Shown here piece after piece: positions 1 through 5,302 of a DNA stretch of 5,330 nt. Under the pieces are notes generated by a model, which saw nothing but the letters and a program-made list of their open reading frames with translations, had not been told where the DNA came from and did not search any database. The position numbers were made by a program, and so were the translations under genes. Within the stretch, counting starts at the first letter, position 1. The number at the start of each line of letters is the position of its first letter. This DNA is from Candidatus Poribacteria bacterium (GTDB lineage Bacteria > Poribacteria > WGA-4E > WGA-3G), in NCBI GenBank assembly GCA_009842375.1, contig VYFM01000092.1, forward strand, positions 1 to 5,330. The letters run 5' to 3'.

Positions 1-726
1 ACCTTAATCACAGTGATTGGTCGTGGGCATTCTGGAACGCGTGCCATATCACATACGTTGTACGCCAGTGGCGTTTACATGGGCAGCCAACTAAATCCGT
101 CTGGTGACAAGATTCCACCGTTTGCAATGTATGATGCATGCCGAGTGATGGCAAAATACGTCAAATGGAAAGGTGGGTTAACTTGGAATTTCGATCCCTT
201 GTTTACAATGCCAATTGATCCTGAGTTTGAACAGCTTATCAACACTTATCTGGCTGATGTATTGAAGGACAAATCTGAGAACAAAGGATGGAAGATTCCT
301 GAGACAACGCTTGTGTATCCTTGGATTGTGCGGATGTTTCCCGATATTCGATACATACATTGGATTCGCGATCCAAGAGATTGTATCCTTGGTAGCCATA
401 AAACTGATGATTTACGCGACTTTGGAATTGACTATCAACAGACTGATGACATTTACGAAAGACGTGCTATTTCTTGGTACTATCAATATCAATTGATGAA
501 GGCAACACCGAAACCTAAACATATTCTTCAGATTCGTTTTGAGGATTTTGTGCTTAAACAGGAAGAAACACTCAATCGTCTTGAAACTTTCTTAGGTATC
601 TCGTTAGGACGAATTATTGTGCGTTCAGAGGCAGTGGAACGTTGGAAGAGAATTGAAAATTCTTGTGAACTTCCTTTTGATTTTTTACGAGATGCTATAG
701 TTGAAAACGGTTATACATTAAGATAA
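1..726 (+). CDS. PAPS-dependent sulfotransferase family protein, 5' end outside the window
   Basis: Probable cytosolic sulfotransferase that moves a sulfuryl group from PAPS to a hydroxyl or amino acceptor; the acceptor cannot be read from sequence. The frame is open from base 1 (T-L-I-T-V-I-G-R-G-H-S-G-T-R). A beta strand followed by GRGHSGTR fits the 5'-phosphosulfate-binding P-loop. The second PAPS signature, IRDPRD with a Ser five residues further (codons at about 367-396), fits the 3'-phosphate-binding motif. Near the C-terminus, IRFEDFVLKQEETLNRLETF is the usual sulfotransferase 'yEDL...p...l..i..FLG' helix. A GTG at 13 could be called as start but would cut the strand leading into the P-loop, so the true start is probably a few codons before the window. 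At roughly 240 residues it is close to complete for this compact family. No signal peptide is visible. It is followed after 34 bases by the oxidoreductase gene on the same strand. Confidence 0.82.
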   Translation, partial: TLITVIGRGHSGTRAISHTLYASGVYMGSQLNPSGDKIPPFAMYDACRVMAKYVKWKGGLTWNFDPLFTMPIDPEFEQLINTYLADVLKDKSENKGWKIPETTLVYPWIVRMFPDIRYIHWIRDPRDCILGSHKTDDLRDFGIDYQQTDDIYERRAISWYYQYQLMKATPKPKHILQIRFEDFVLKQEETLNRLETFLGISLGRIIVRSEAVERWKRIENSCELPFDFLRDAIVENGYTLR

Positions 727-739
727 GAAGGTCTATAAT
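712..739 (+). promoter_or_regulatory. Candidate sigma70-type promoter for the oxidoreductase gene
   Basis: A perfect -10 hexamer TATAAT occupies 734-739, between the sulfotransferase stop and the oxidoreductase start. The best -35 at legal spacing is TATACA (712-717, 16-base spacer), which matches TTGACA at four of six positions. A better-looking TTGAAA at 701-706 is too far away (27 bases). Transcription would begin near 746, giving a leader of about 15 bases that still contains the ribosome site. This would let the oxidoreductase and HAD genes be expressed apart from the sulfotransferase. AT-rich sequence makes chance matches common. Confidence 0.3.
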
Positions 740-748
740 TTATTTTAG

Positions 749-754
749 TGAGGA
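749..754 (+). promoter_or_regulatory. Ribosome binding site of the oxidoreductase gene
   Basis: TGAGGA, six bases before the ATG at 761, is a good Shine-Dalgarno match and fixes the start of this gene. Confidence 0.7.
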
Positions 755-760
755 ACAAAT

Positions 761-1789
761 ATGCCAAAAAATGGAAAATACCAAGTTGGTTTGGTTGGGA
801 CAGGTGGAATTGCTCGTGCCCATGGTGGTGCCTGTCAGCATGCACCGAGTGTTGAATTGGCAGCAATTCATGATGTGTCAGAAGGGGCATTAAAAGGTTT
901 CGGTGAGCAGTTTGATGTTCCTGAAGAAAACCGTTATCTCTCCTTAGATGAGATGTTAGAATCAGAAGATTTGGATATTGCAGTTATCTGTACGTGGGGT
1001 GCGTTTCACTCAGAGGTGGGTATACAAATATCCGAATCACGTCAGGTTAAAGCGATCCTATGTGAAAAACCGTTCACATCAACAGCAGCAGAGGCAGAGG
1101 CTTTCGTTGGTGCAGCCTTGGAGAACGATGTTCTTGTTGCGGAAGCGTTTAAGTTTCGCCATCATCCGATGCACATCAAAGCGAAGGAATTAGTGGATTC
1201 TGGTGTAATCGGTGAGTTTATGACACTGCGCAGTACCTTCTGCACCGGTGGCGGTGGCGGCGGTCCTGATTCCCGTAAACCTGAAGCAAATTGGAGATTT
1301 AACAAAGCCAAAGGTGGTGGTAGTATCTATGATTTGGCTTGCTACAATATCCACCATGCAAGGTTTATGTTCGGAGCTGAACCGATACGGGTTTCTGGTG
1401 TATCCCAAGCAGGTTTAGAAGTTGACGACGGTTCCTATCTATTATTAGAGTTCCCCGGTGAAAAGACCGCACAGATTTCTACTGGATTTAATTGTGCTGG
1501 CGGACAGTATGCAGAAATGGCTGGCTGGGGTGGTATGCTTAGAATTGATGCTGCATGGAATAATAGTGGATCCCAAGTCAACATCGTCCTTCAAAATAGG
1601 GAAGGTCGTCAAGTGATTGAAATTGAACCTGTTAATCAGTTTGCTATGCAGCTTGAGCACATGTGCGAATGTTTGCGGACAGGACAACCACATCGCATTT
1701 CACCCGAAAGTTGTGTAAACCAGATGCGTGTAATTGATGCTGCTTTTGAGGCAATGGCAACTGGCAAAACTGTTGAGGTAAAATCATAG
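761..1789 (+). CDS. Gfo/Idh/MocA family NAD(P)-dependent oxidoreductase
   Basis: Predicted cytosolic dehydrogenase or reductase acting on a sugar, inositol or related polyol with NAD(P). The N-terminal Rossmann domain (about residues 7-125) carries GTGGIA at 13-18 right after the first beta strand, the acidic end of strand two (D38) and the family hallmark EKP at 102-104. The C-terminal alpha/beta domain (about 128-340) starts with AFKFRHHP (129-136) and has the GGGSIYDLACYNIH segment (185-198), where the family normally places its catalytic Asp and His/Tyr/Lys; D191 and Y195 fit. Length 342 is standard. An ATG with a good upstream ribosome site supports the start. A run of six glycines (163-168) lies in the loop before the substrate domain's conserved W-R (178-179). 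The substrate cannot be assigned: members include inositol dehydrogenases, glucose-fructose oxidoreductases and sugar reductases. It lies between the sulfotransferase and HAD genes on one strand. Confidence 0.93.
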   Translation: MPKNGKYQVGLVGTGGIARAHGGACQHAPSVELAAIHDVSEGALKGFGEQFDVPEENRYLSLDEMLESEDLDIAVICTWGAFHSEVGIQISESRQVKAILCEKPFTSTAAEAEAFVGAALENDVLVAEAFKFRHHPMHIKAKELVDSGVIGEFMTLRSTFCTGGGGGGPDSRKPEANWRFNKAKGGGSIYDLACYNIHHARFMFGAEPIRVSGVSQAGLEVDDGSYLLLEFPGEKTAQISTGFNCAGGQYAEMAGWGGMLRIDAAWNNSGSQVNIVLQNREGRQVIEIEPVNQFAMQLEHMCECLRTGQPHRISPESCVNQMRVIDAAFEAMATGKTVEVKS

Positions 1790-1822
1790 TTTGTAAATCC
1801 TGGTTCATACCTACGATAGCAC

Positions 1823-1826
1823 AAGG
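1823..1826 (+). promoter_or_regulatory. Ribosome binding site deciding the HAD gene start
   Basis: AAGG at 1823-1826 is five bases before the ATG at 1832. The same bases overlap the alternative GTG at 1826, which would then have no ribosome site, so ATG 1832 is preferred. Confidence 0.5.
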
Positions 1827-1831
1827 TGTTT

Positions 1832-2530
1832 ATGTTGAATTTCGCTAACACAAAAGCACTTACTTTTGACCTATTTGGGACAATATTGGATTTAGGTGGC
1901 AGCCTTACACCGTTCATCCAAAAGTCGTTAGAAACCCGTGATATTGACGATATATCAGCGGGTGGGTTTTGGGAACAGTGGCGTTACAGACAACGGATCG
2001 AGCAGTATCAGGATACGATACTAATGCTTGGTCATAGCGGATATCTGGAAACGGTACGACGTGGATTGCATTACACGTTAAGACGGAACGGAATAGAGGC
2101 ATCACCTGATACGGTAAAAGAGTTTATGCAAGGTTGGCAACATCTATCTTCATTTCCAGAGGTGTTGCCAGCACTCAATCGGCTTAGGTCAAGGTATCGG
2201 TTAGTTGTGTTATCAAACGGAGATCCGGAGTTTTTGGAATATCTCGTCACGCAACGTGTTAAGTGGAATTTTGATGATGTAATTTCGGTTACGTCTGTCG
2301 GTGCTTTTAAACCGCATCCAGCAGTCTACCGTGGTGCGGCAGGTAAGTTAGGACTTGAAGTTAGTGAATGCTTGATGGTATCTGCCAATTCGTTTGATAT
2401 TATGGGTGCGCGGGCGTGTGGGTATCGTGGTGCGTTTGTCAATCGCTACAATTTACCTTATGAGGATACGCAGTTTCAACCCGATGTGACAGTGAAAGAT
2501 TTCACGGAATTGGCAGACGTTTTGCTATAA
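1832..2530 (+). CDS. HAD-superfamily hydrolase, probable type II (S)-2-haloacid dehalogenase-like
   Basis: A 232-residue soluble HAD enzyme. Family members hydrolyse L-2-haloacids to D-2-hydroxyacids through an Asp-ester intermediate. Motif I is TFDLFGT with nucleophile D13 and T17; position 15 is Phe, so the second Asp that HAD phosphatases use as general acid is absent, as in dehalogenases. Motif II is LSNG (S128, N129) and motif III is FKPHPAVY (K160, Y166). Motif IV is SANSFD (S184, N186, D189). The spacings K160-Y166, K160-S184, S184-N186 and N186-D189 equal those I recall for K151, Y157, S175, N177 and D180 of the Pseudomonas YL enzyme. R51 or R53, in the cap before Q-Y, would be the halide or carboxylate arginine. 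The start at ATG 1832 is chosen over GTG 1826 because of the ribosome site. It follows the oxidoreductase by 42 bases and converges on the WD40 gene. A phosphatase or other HAD activity is not excluded. Confidence 0.87.
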   Translation: MLNFANTKALTFDLFGTILDLGGSLTPFIQKSLETRDIDDISAGGFWEQWRYRQRIEQYQDTILMLGHSGYLETVRRGLHYTLRRNGIEASPDTVKEFMQGWQHLSSFPEVLPALNRLRSRYRLVVLSNGDPEFLEYLVTQRVKWNFDDVISVTSVGAFKPHPAVYRGAAGKLGLEVSECLMVSANSFDIMGARACGYRGAFVNRYNLPYEDTQFQPDVTVKDFTELADVLL

Positions 2531-2543
2531 ATACTAATTTCTA

Positions 2544-4508
2544 TTATTCTGTGCTATTAGTAGCGGTGATGTTCCATAATAGGATTGTCCCATCCTCACT
2601 ACCACTTACGAGTGTACTCCCATCCTTACTAAAAACAACACTATTCACATTTCCATTGTGTCCTTTGAACGTCCGGATGTGTTTGCCTTTAGTAACATCC
2701 CATATACCAATAGTATTATCCGAACTTCCACTCGCAAGTGTTCGACCATCTGGATTGAAAACAACACTATTAACACTTTCTTTATGTCCTTTTAGGATAT
2801 GCTTAGGTTTCCCTGTTTCCACATCCCACAGATAGATTGCATCCATCTCTTCATTCCATACTTTCTCACATCCTGCTGCCAGTATTTTTCCATCTGGACT
2901 GAACGTTACACTATTGATGTCTCCCATATTTCCCGCAAGTGTTTGCTTGTGTTCACCGTTTACAACATCCCATAAATGAATTGCCTTATTACCAAAATTA
3001 TTCTCTCCATTATAGGATGCCTTACCACCACTTACGAGCGTTTTTCCATCTGGACTGAACGTTATACTATTGACACGATTCTCCAGTCCCTGAAGTGTAA
3101 GTTTGTGTCCTCCCGTTACAACGTCCCAGAGATTAATAGCTGTATAACTCCCACTTGCGAGGATGTTCCCATCCGGACTAAACGTTAGACTGGTATTGCT
3201 TGTTGAATCGTGGTTGAATGACTGTTTGATTTCACCTTTCACAACATCCCATAGACGGATAGTTGTATCGTAACTCCCACTCGCTAATGTGTTTCCATCT
3301 GGGCTAAATACTACATTGCTAATATTACGGTCATGTCCAAAAAGTGTCCGCTTGTGTGTTCTTGACATCACATCCCATACATGTATAACATTACTGCCAC
3401 TCACGATTACATTTTTTTTAGAATTAAACGCCACACTATAAACTGGATTCGTAAATCCTGTGAGTGTGTGTTTGATTGTTTGCGTTGCAACATCCCACAC
3501 ATGAATTTTATTACTGCCTATTATATTCGCAAGCATATCTCCAATAGGAGTAATGGTAATGCATGGATTAATAGTGATGCTATTATTGCTTTCAGTATCT
3601 GTCAACATGTCTTTCTGTTTACTGGATTCAATATCCCAAAGACGAATGGAATTATCTCTTCCTCCGCTCCATAATGTTTTTTTATCTTCAGCGAAAACAA
3701 GGCTCTCAACGGATCGTGTGTGTCCAGTGAGAGTGTGTTTCAGTTGACCTGTGTCGACATCCCATATACGAATGGTTTTATCATTACTTGCACTAACCAG
3801 AATTCCGTTGTCATGTCCGAATACCACGCTATTTACCCAATCTGTATGCCCTGTTAGGGTGTGTATGTTATTACCTGTATCAGTATCCCACAAATGGACT
3901 GCGTACTCGGACCAACCTTCACCACTTGCGATGATTTTTCCATCAGTACTAAACGCAAGAGAATTGACTTGTCCTTGTGCTGTGAGTGTCCGTATGGGTT
4001 TACCTGTATCAGTATCCCATATTATGATATGTGCACCAAAAATTTGTCCTCCGTCAGGTTCACCCGTACTTCCACCTGCTATTGTTTTACTATCTGGACT
4101 AAATACCACACTGTAGATTCCATACCAATGTCCTGAGAGTGTTTGCTTGTGCTTGTGCGTTATTGTATCCCAAAGACGAACGGTTTTGTCTGTACTTCCA
4201 CTTGCGATTGTTTTTCCATCCGGACTGAATGCAATACAATTAACTTGTTCCGTATGACCTGTTAGCAGCGTGATTTCTCTGTATGTTGCCGTATCATAAA
4301 GCCAAATGCCGATGGAACTGGCTACAGCAAGAAGTTTACTATCCGGTGAATATTTTATTTGATTTAGTCTGCCTTTACCAAATCGCGCTTCAGCTCCTTC
4401 AGGTAGACTGAATTGTGTTGGATCCAGCGCGAAAGTCGACGGTATATATAATGTTACAACTATCAGTAAGAATATATAGAGTGGTAATTTGTGCTTTGTG
4501 ATACTCAC
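2544..4508 (-). CDS. Exported 14-repeat WD40 protein (double beta-propeller)
   Basis: A 654-residue protein, predicted to be secreted or periplasmic. Residues 1-27 form a signal peptide: basic K5-H6-K7, a hydrophobic stretch from about 8 to 22, then T25-F26-A27 as a likely cleavage site. The rest is WD40 blades with the usual V-N-S-V-x-F-S-P-D-G-K-T-L-A-S-G core, W-D or W-N strand ends and G-H turns. I count 14, starting near residues 47, 89, 131, 181, 225, 267, 309, 356, 396, 439, 479, 531, 579 and 621, most simply two seven-bladed propellers (47-355 and 356-654). Blades 3, 4, 11 and 12 carry extra loops of a few to about ten residues. No enzyme domain is visible, so it is probably a binding scaffold with unknown partner. 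The GTG start is the only usable one: no ATG, GTG or TTG occurs in the following signal-peptide codons, and a TAA lies nine codons upstream in frame. This start sits inside an IS right end. The stop is 13 bases from the HAD stop, with no terminator seen. Confidence 0.88.
   Translation of the reverse strand: MSITKHKLPLYIFLLIVVTLYIPSTFALDPTQFSLPEGAEARFGKGRLNQIKYSPDSKLLAVASSIGIWLYDTATYREITLLTGHTEQVNCIAFSPDGKTIASGSTDKTVRLWDTITHKHKQTLSGHWYGIYSVVFSPDSKTIAGGSTGEPDGGQIFGAHIIIWDTDTGKPIRTLTAQGQVNSLAFSTDGKIIASGEGWSEYAVHLWDTDTGNNIHTLTGHTDWVNSVVFGHDNGILVSASNDKTIRIWDVDTGQLKHTLTGHTRSVESLVFAEDKKTLWSGGRDNSIRLWDIESSKQKDMLTDTESNNSITINPCITITPIGDMLANIIGSNKIHVWDVATQTIKHTLTGFTNPVYSVAFNSKKNVIVSGSNVIHVWDVMSRTHKRTLFGHDRNISNVVFSPDGNTLASGSYDTTIRLWDVVKGEIKQSFNHDSTSNTSLTFSPDGNILASGSYTAINLWDVVTGGHKLTLQGLENRVNSITFSPDGKTLVSGGKASYNGENNFGNKAIHLWDVVNGEHKQTLAGNMGDINSVTFSPDGKILAAGCEKVWNEEMDAIYLWDVETGKPKHILKGHKESVNSVVFNPDGRTLASGSSDNTIGIWDVTKGKHIRTFKGHNGNVNSVVFSKDGSTLVSGSEDGTILLWNITATNSTE
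2885..3073 (-). repeat. Near-identical DNA repeat pair inside the WD40 gene (blades 11 and 12)
   Basis: Bases 2885-2917 and 3041-3073 are 33-base direct repeats differing at one position. The offset of 156 bases is exactly 52 codons. They encode the first strand and S-P-D-G-K turn of blades 12 and 11. The close match at DNA level, including synonymous positions, points to recent duplication or gene conversion between neighbouring blades. Confidence 0.75.
3871..4019 (-). repeat. Exact 20-base repeat pair inside the WD40 gene (blades 3 and 4)
   Basis: The same 20 bases occur at 3871-3890 and 4000-4019, 129 bases (43 codons) apart. They encode the W-D-T-D-T-G strand end and turn of blades 4 and 3. 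As with blades 11 and 12, this suggests recent copying within the array. Confidence 0.7.
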
Positions 4509-4526
4509 GCTGGCTAAAACCGTGTG
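4506..4526 (-). repeat. Imperfect right-end hairpin of the IS200/IS605 remnant, containing the WD40 start codon
   Basis: On the minus strand CACACGG (4526-4520) and CCAGCGTG (4513-4506) form a stem around a TTTTAG loop. The pairs are CAC with GTG, one A-C mismatch, C-G, one bulged A, then GG with CC. It resembles the right-end hairpins found just after tnpB in this family, with mutations that weaken it. The GTG of the 3' arm is the start codon of the WD40 gene, so the start is paired when the hairpin forms in RNA. Confidence 0.6.
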
Positions 4527-4532
4527 CTTCTT

Positions 4533-4877
4533 TTAGCACATCGGCTCTCCTGTGTGATTCCTGCTTCCGTCTCTCGTGCCTCCTTCCTGAACGACTTGAG
4601 GTCTTACTTGGACTCCACAGGCGTAACTTTCCGTCTATCCGACGGTAGTAGGTCTAAGGTTTATTGCAGCGTTAACATCTCTATCTATAGAAATATCACA
4701 TTGACCGCAATGATACGTTCGCTCTTTTAGTGTCAAGTCATCTTTTTTATGTCCACAACGGCTACAAGTTTTTGACGATGCGAAGAACTGATCGGCTTCT
4801 GTTATAGGGACACCGCGTGCTTTTGCTTTGGTCTTGAGTTTAGAGAGAAACCCACCTAATGCACTATCCGATAGAAG
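4533..4877 (-). pseudogene. tnpB: TnpB (IS200/IS605 OrfB) C-terminal remnant with internal stop
   Basis: Reading 4877 to 4533 on the minus strand gives an open segment that begins L-L-S-D-S-A-L-G-G-F-L and continues through E-A-D-Q-F-F-A-S-S-K-T. This is followed by the zinc ribbon CSRCG (about 4770-4756) and CGQC (about 4704-4693), then DRDVNAAINL (about 4683-4654), which holds the third RuvC catalytic Asp. TnpB is the RNA-guided DNA nuclease of these elements and the ancestor of Cas12. After ...P-T-T-V-G a TAG (4640-4638) interrupts the frame, then T-E-S-Y-A-C-G-V continues in the same frame to N-H-T-G-E-P-M-C and TAA at 4535-4533. An in-frame TGA at 4880-4878 and loss of family similarity mark the 5' truncation. 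The N-terminal wedge, REC, RuvC-I and RuvC-II parts are absent, so no nuclease can be made. No full ORF spans it, which makes it easy to miss in routine gene calling. Confidence 0.92.
4539..4551 (-). promoter_or_regulatory. Strong Shine-Dalgarno before a two-codon ATG-TGC-TAA reading frame upstream of the WD40 gene
   Basis: AGGAG (4551-4547) is five bases before ATG (4541-4539). That ATG is followed by TGC and TAA (4535-4533). The GTG of the WD40 gene lies 24 bases after the TAA, in the same frame, and has no good ribosome site of its own. These bases are also the last codons of the decayed tnpB (G-E-P-M-C-stop), so the arrangement may be fortuitous or may feed ribosomes to the GTG by reinitiation. 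Confidence 0.3.
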
Positions 4878-4890
4878 TCAAGTTTTTGGA

Positions 4891-4910
4891 CCCAAGCATA
4901 AATGCTTGGG
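4891..4910. repeat. Perfect palindrome, possible IS left-end hairpin
   Basis: The arms CCCAAGCAT (4891-4899) and ATGCTTGGG (4902-4910) are exact reverse complements with AA between. No T-run follows on either strand, so it is not a typical intrinsic terminator. It lies about 15 bases from the point where TnpB similarity stops, so it may be the left-end hairpin of an internally deleted IS200/IS605 copy, or the end of a different small element that interrupted tnpB. Confidence 0.6.
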
Positions 4911-5161
4911 ATTGCCAAATTCCCTTCATTGATATTTACATTAATTACGTTCTAAAGATTCAGAGTTTTCAGAGTCAAGTGAAAAATGGGGCAATTTTGT
5001 CATGTGCCACGAACCTATATTCAGTAAGGTTTTATAGGGTTATTATGACCTATTTAGTCAAGAATGACTCTGAATGATTTTATAGTGGAAACCATAATTA
5101 CTTGCCCACAATTGTAGCGTAACCTGTTATACCAAATTAACCTGATGCGTCTTGTTTGCAC

Positions 5162-5180
5162 GGGCGAGGCGACCTCGCCC
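5162..5180. repeat. GC-rich hairpin, REP-like palindrome ending in CTAC
   Basis: GGGCGAGG (5162-5169) and CCTCGCCC (5173-5180) form an 8-pair stem around a CGA loop, inside otherwise AT-rich DNA. It is preceded by TGCAC and followed by CTAC. Such GGGCGAGG/CCTCGCCC-CTAC palindromes are, from memory, a common dispersed intergenic repeat in Poribacteria-like and some other environmental genomes. No T-run follows. Confidence 0.7.
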
Positions 5181-5280
5181 CTACTGACAGATATTTGGTC
5201 CAAGTGTGGTTAGGAAACTACACCTACCGTCGAAAAACAAGATAAATCTCGTTAATTAGGTATTAGGTTGCGTACACTCT

Positions 5281-5302
5281 GCACAAACTGGAAAGTTTGT
5301 GC
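5281..5302. repeat. Nine-pair hairpin with GGAA loop, REP-like
   Basis: GCACAAACT (5281-5289) and AGTTTGTGC (5294-5302) pair perfectly around GGAA, a loop of the GNRA type, followed by TAC. The outer bases (TGCAC on the left, CTAC on the right) match those of the GC-rich hairpin at 5162-5180, so the two probably belong to one class of small dispersed palindromes. No T-run follows, so a terminator is unlikely. Confidence 0.65.

Larger units (their letters stand above)
4501..4910 (-). mobile_element. Decayed, internally truncated IS200/IS605-family (tnpB-type) element
   Basis: The element is recognised by the C-terminal part of TnpB followed directly by a right-end hairpin, the usual order in this family. 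No tnpA and no N-terminal half of tnpB is present. The right boundary in element orientation lies near 4500, because bases 4509-4501 read GCGTGAGTA on the minus strand, like the G-T-G-G-G-A-G-T-A tail I associate with such elements. The left boundary is unclear: recognisable TnpB ends at about 4875, and a perfect palindrome at 4891-4910 could be the left-end hairpin or belong to another element. This family moves as single strands and leaves no terminal inverted repeats or target duplication, so the borders cannot be fixed here. Confidence 0.62.

Noticed and set aside
178..399. Minus-strand frames inside the sulfotransferase, oxidoreductase and HAD genes
   Set aside because: They lie fully opposite or across genes with clear conserved motifs and show none of their own.
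13..726. GTG at 13 as the real start of the sulfotransferase
   Set aside because: The frame is open to base 1, and this start would remove the beta strand leading into the P-loop; the true start is more likely upstream of the window.
1826..2530. GTG at 1826 as the start of the HAD gene
   Set aside because: It overlaps the only ribosome-site-like bases (AAGG) and adds just two residues; ATG 1832 is better placed.
2531..2543. Bidirectional terminator between the convergent HAD and WD40 genes
   Set aside because: The 13-base gap has no inverted repeat; termination must happen elsewhere or by another route.
3381..4136. Several 60-120 codon + strand frames opposite the WD40 gene
   Set aside because: They arise from the repetitive blade coding on the other strand; their composition is repeat-driven and they lack start signals.
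2551..4140. Regular spaced repeats resembling a CRISPR array
   Set aside because: Spacing is a multiple of three, the repeats diverge and they encode WD40 blades in one continuous frame.
4524..4730. 68-codon + strand frame opposite the tnpB remnant
   Set aside because: It is the antisense of the recognisable zinc ribbon and DRDxNAA coding sequence on the minus strand.
4859..5077. 72-codon + strand frame across the intergenic region
   Set aside because: It crosses the palindrome at 4891-4910, overlaps the TnpB remnant, has no ribosome site and shows no family features.
4891..5302. Hairpins at 4891, 5162 and 5281 as intrinsic terminators
   Set aside because: None is followed by a T-run on either strand, and no gene ends next to them.
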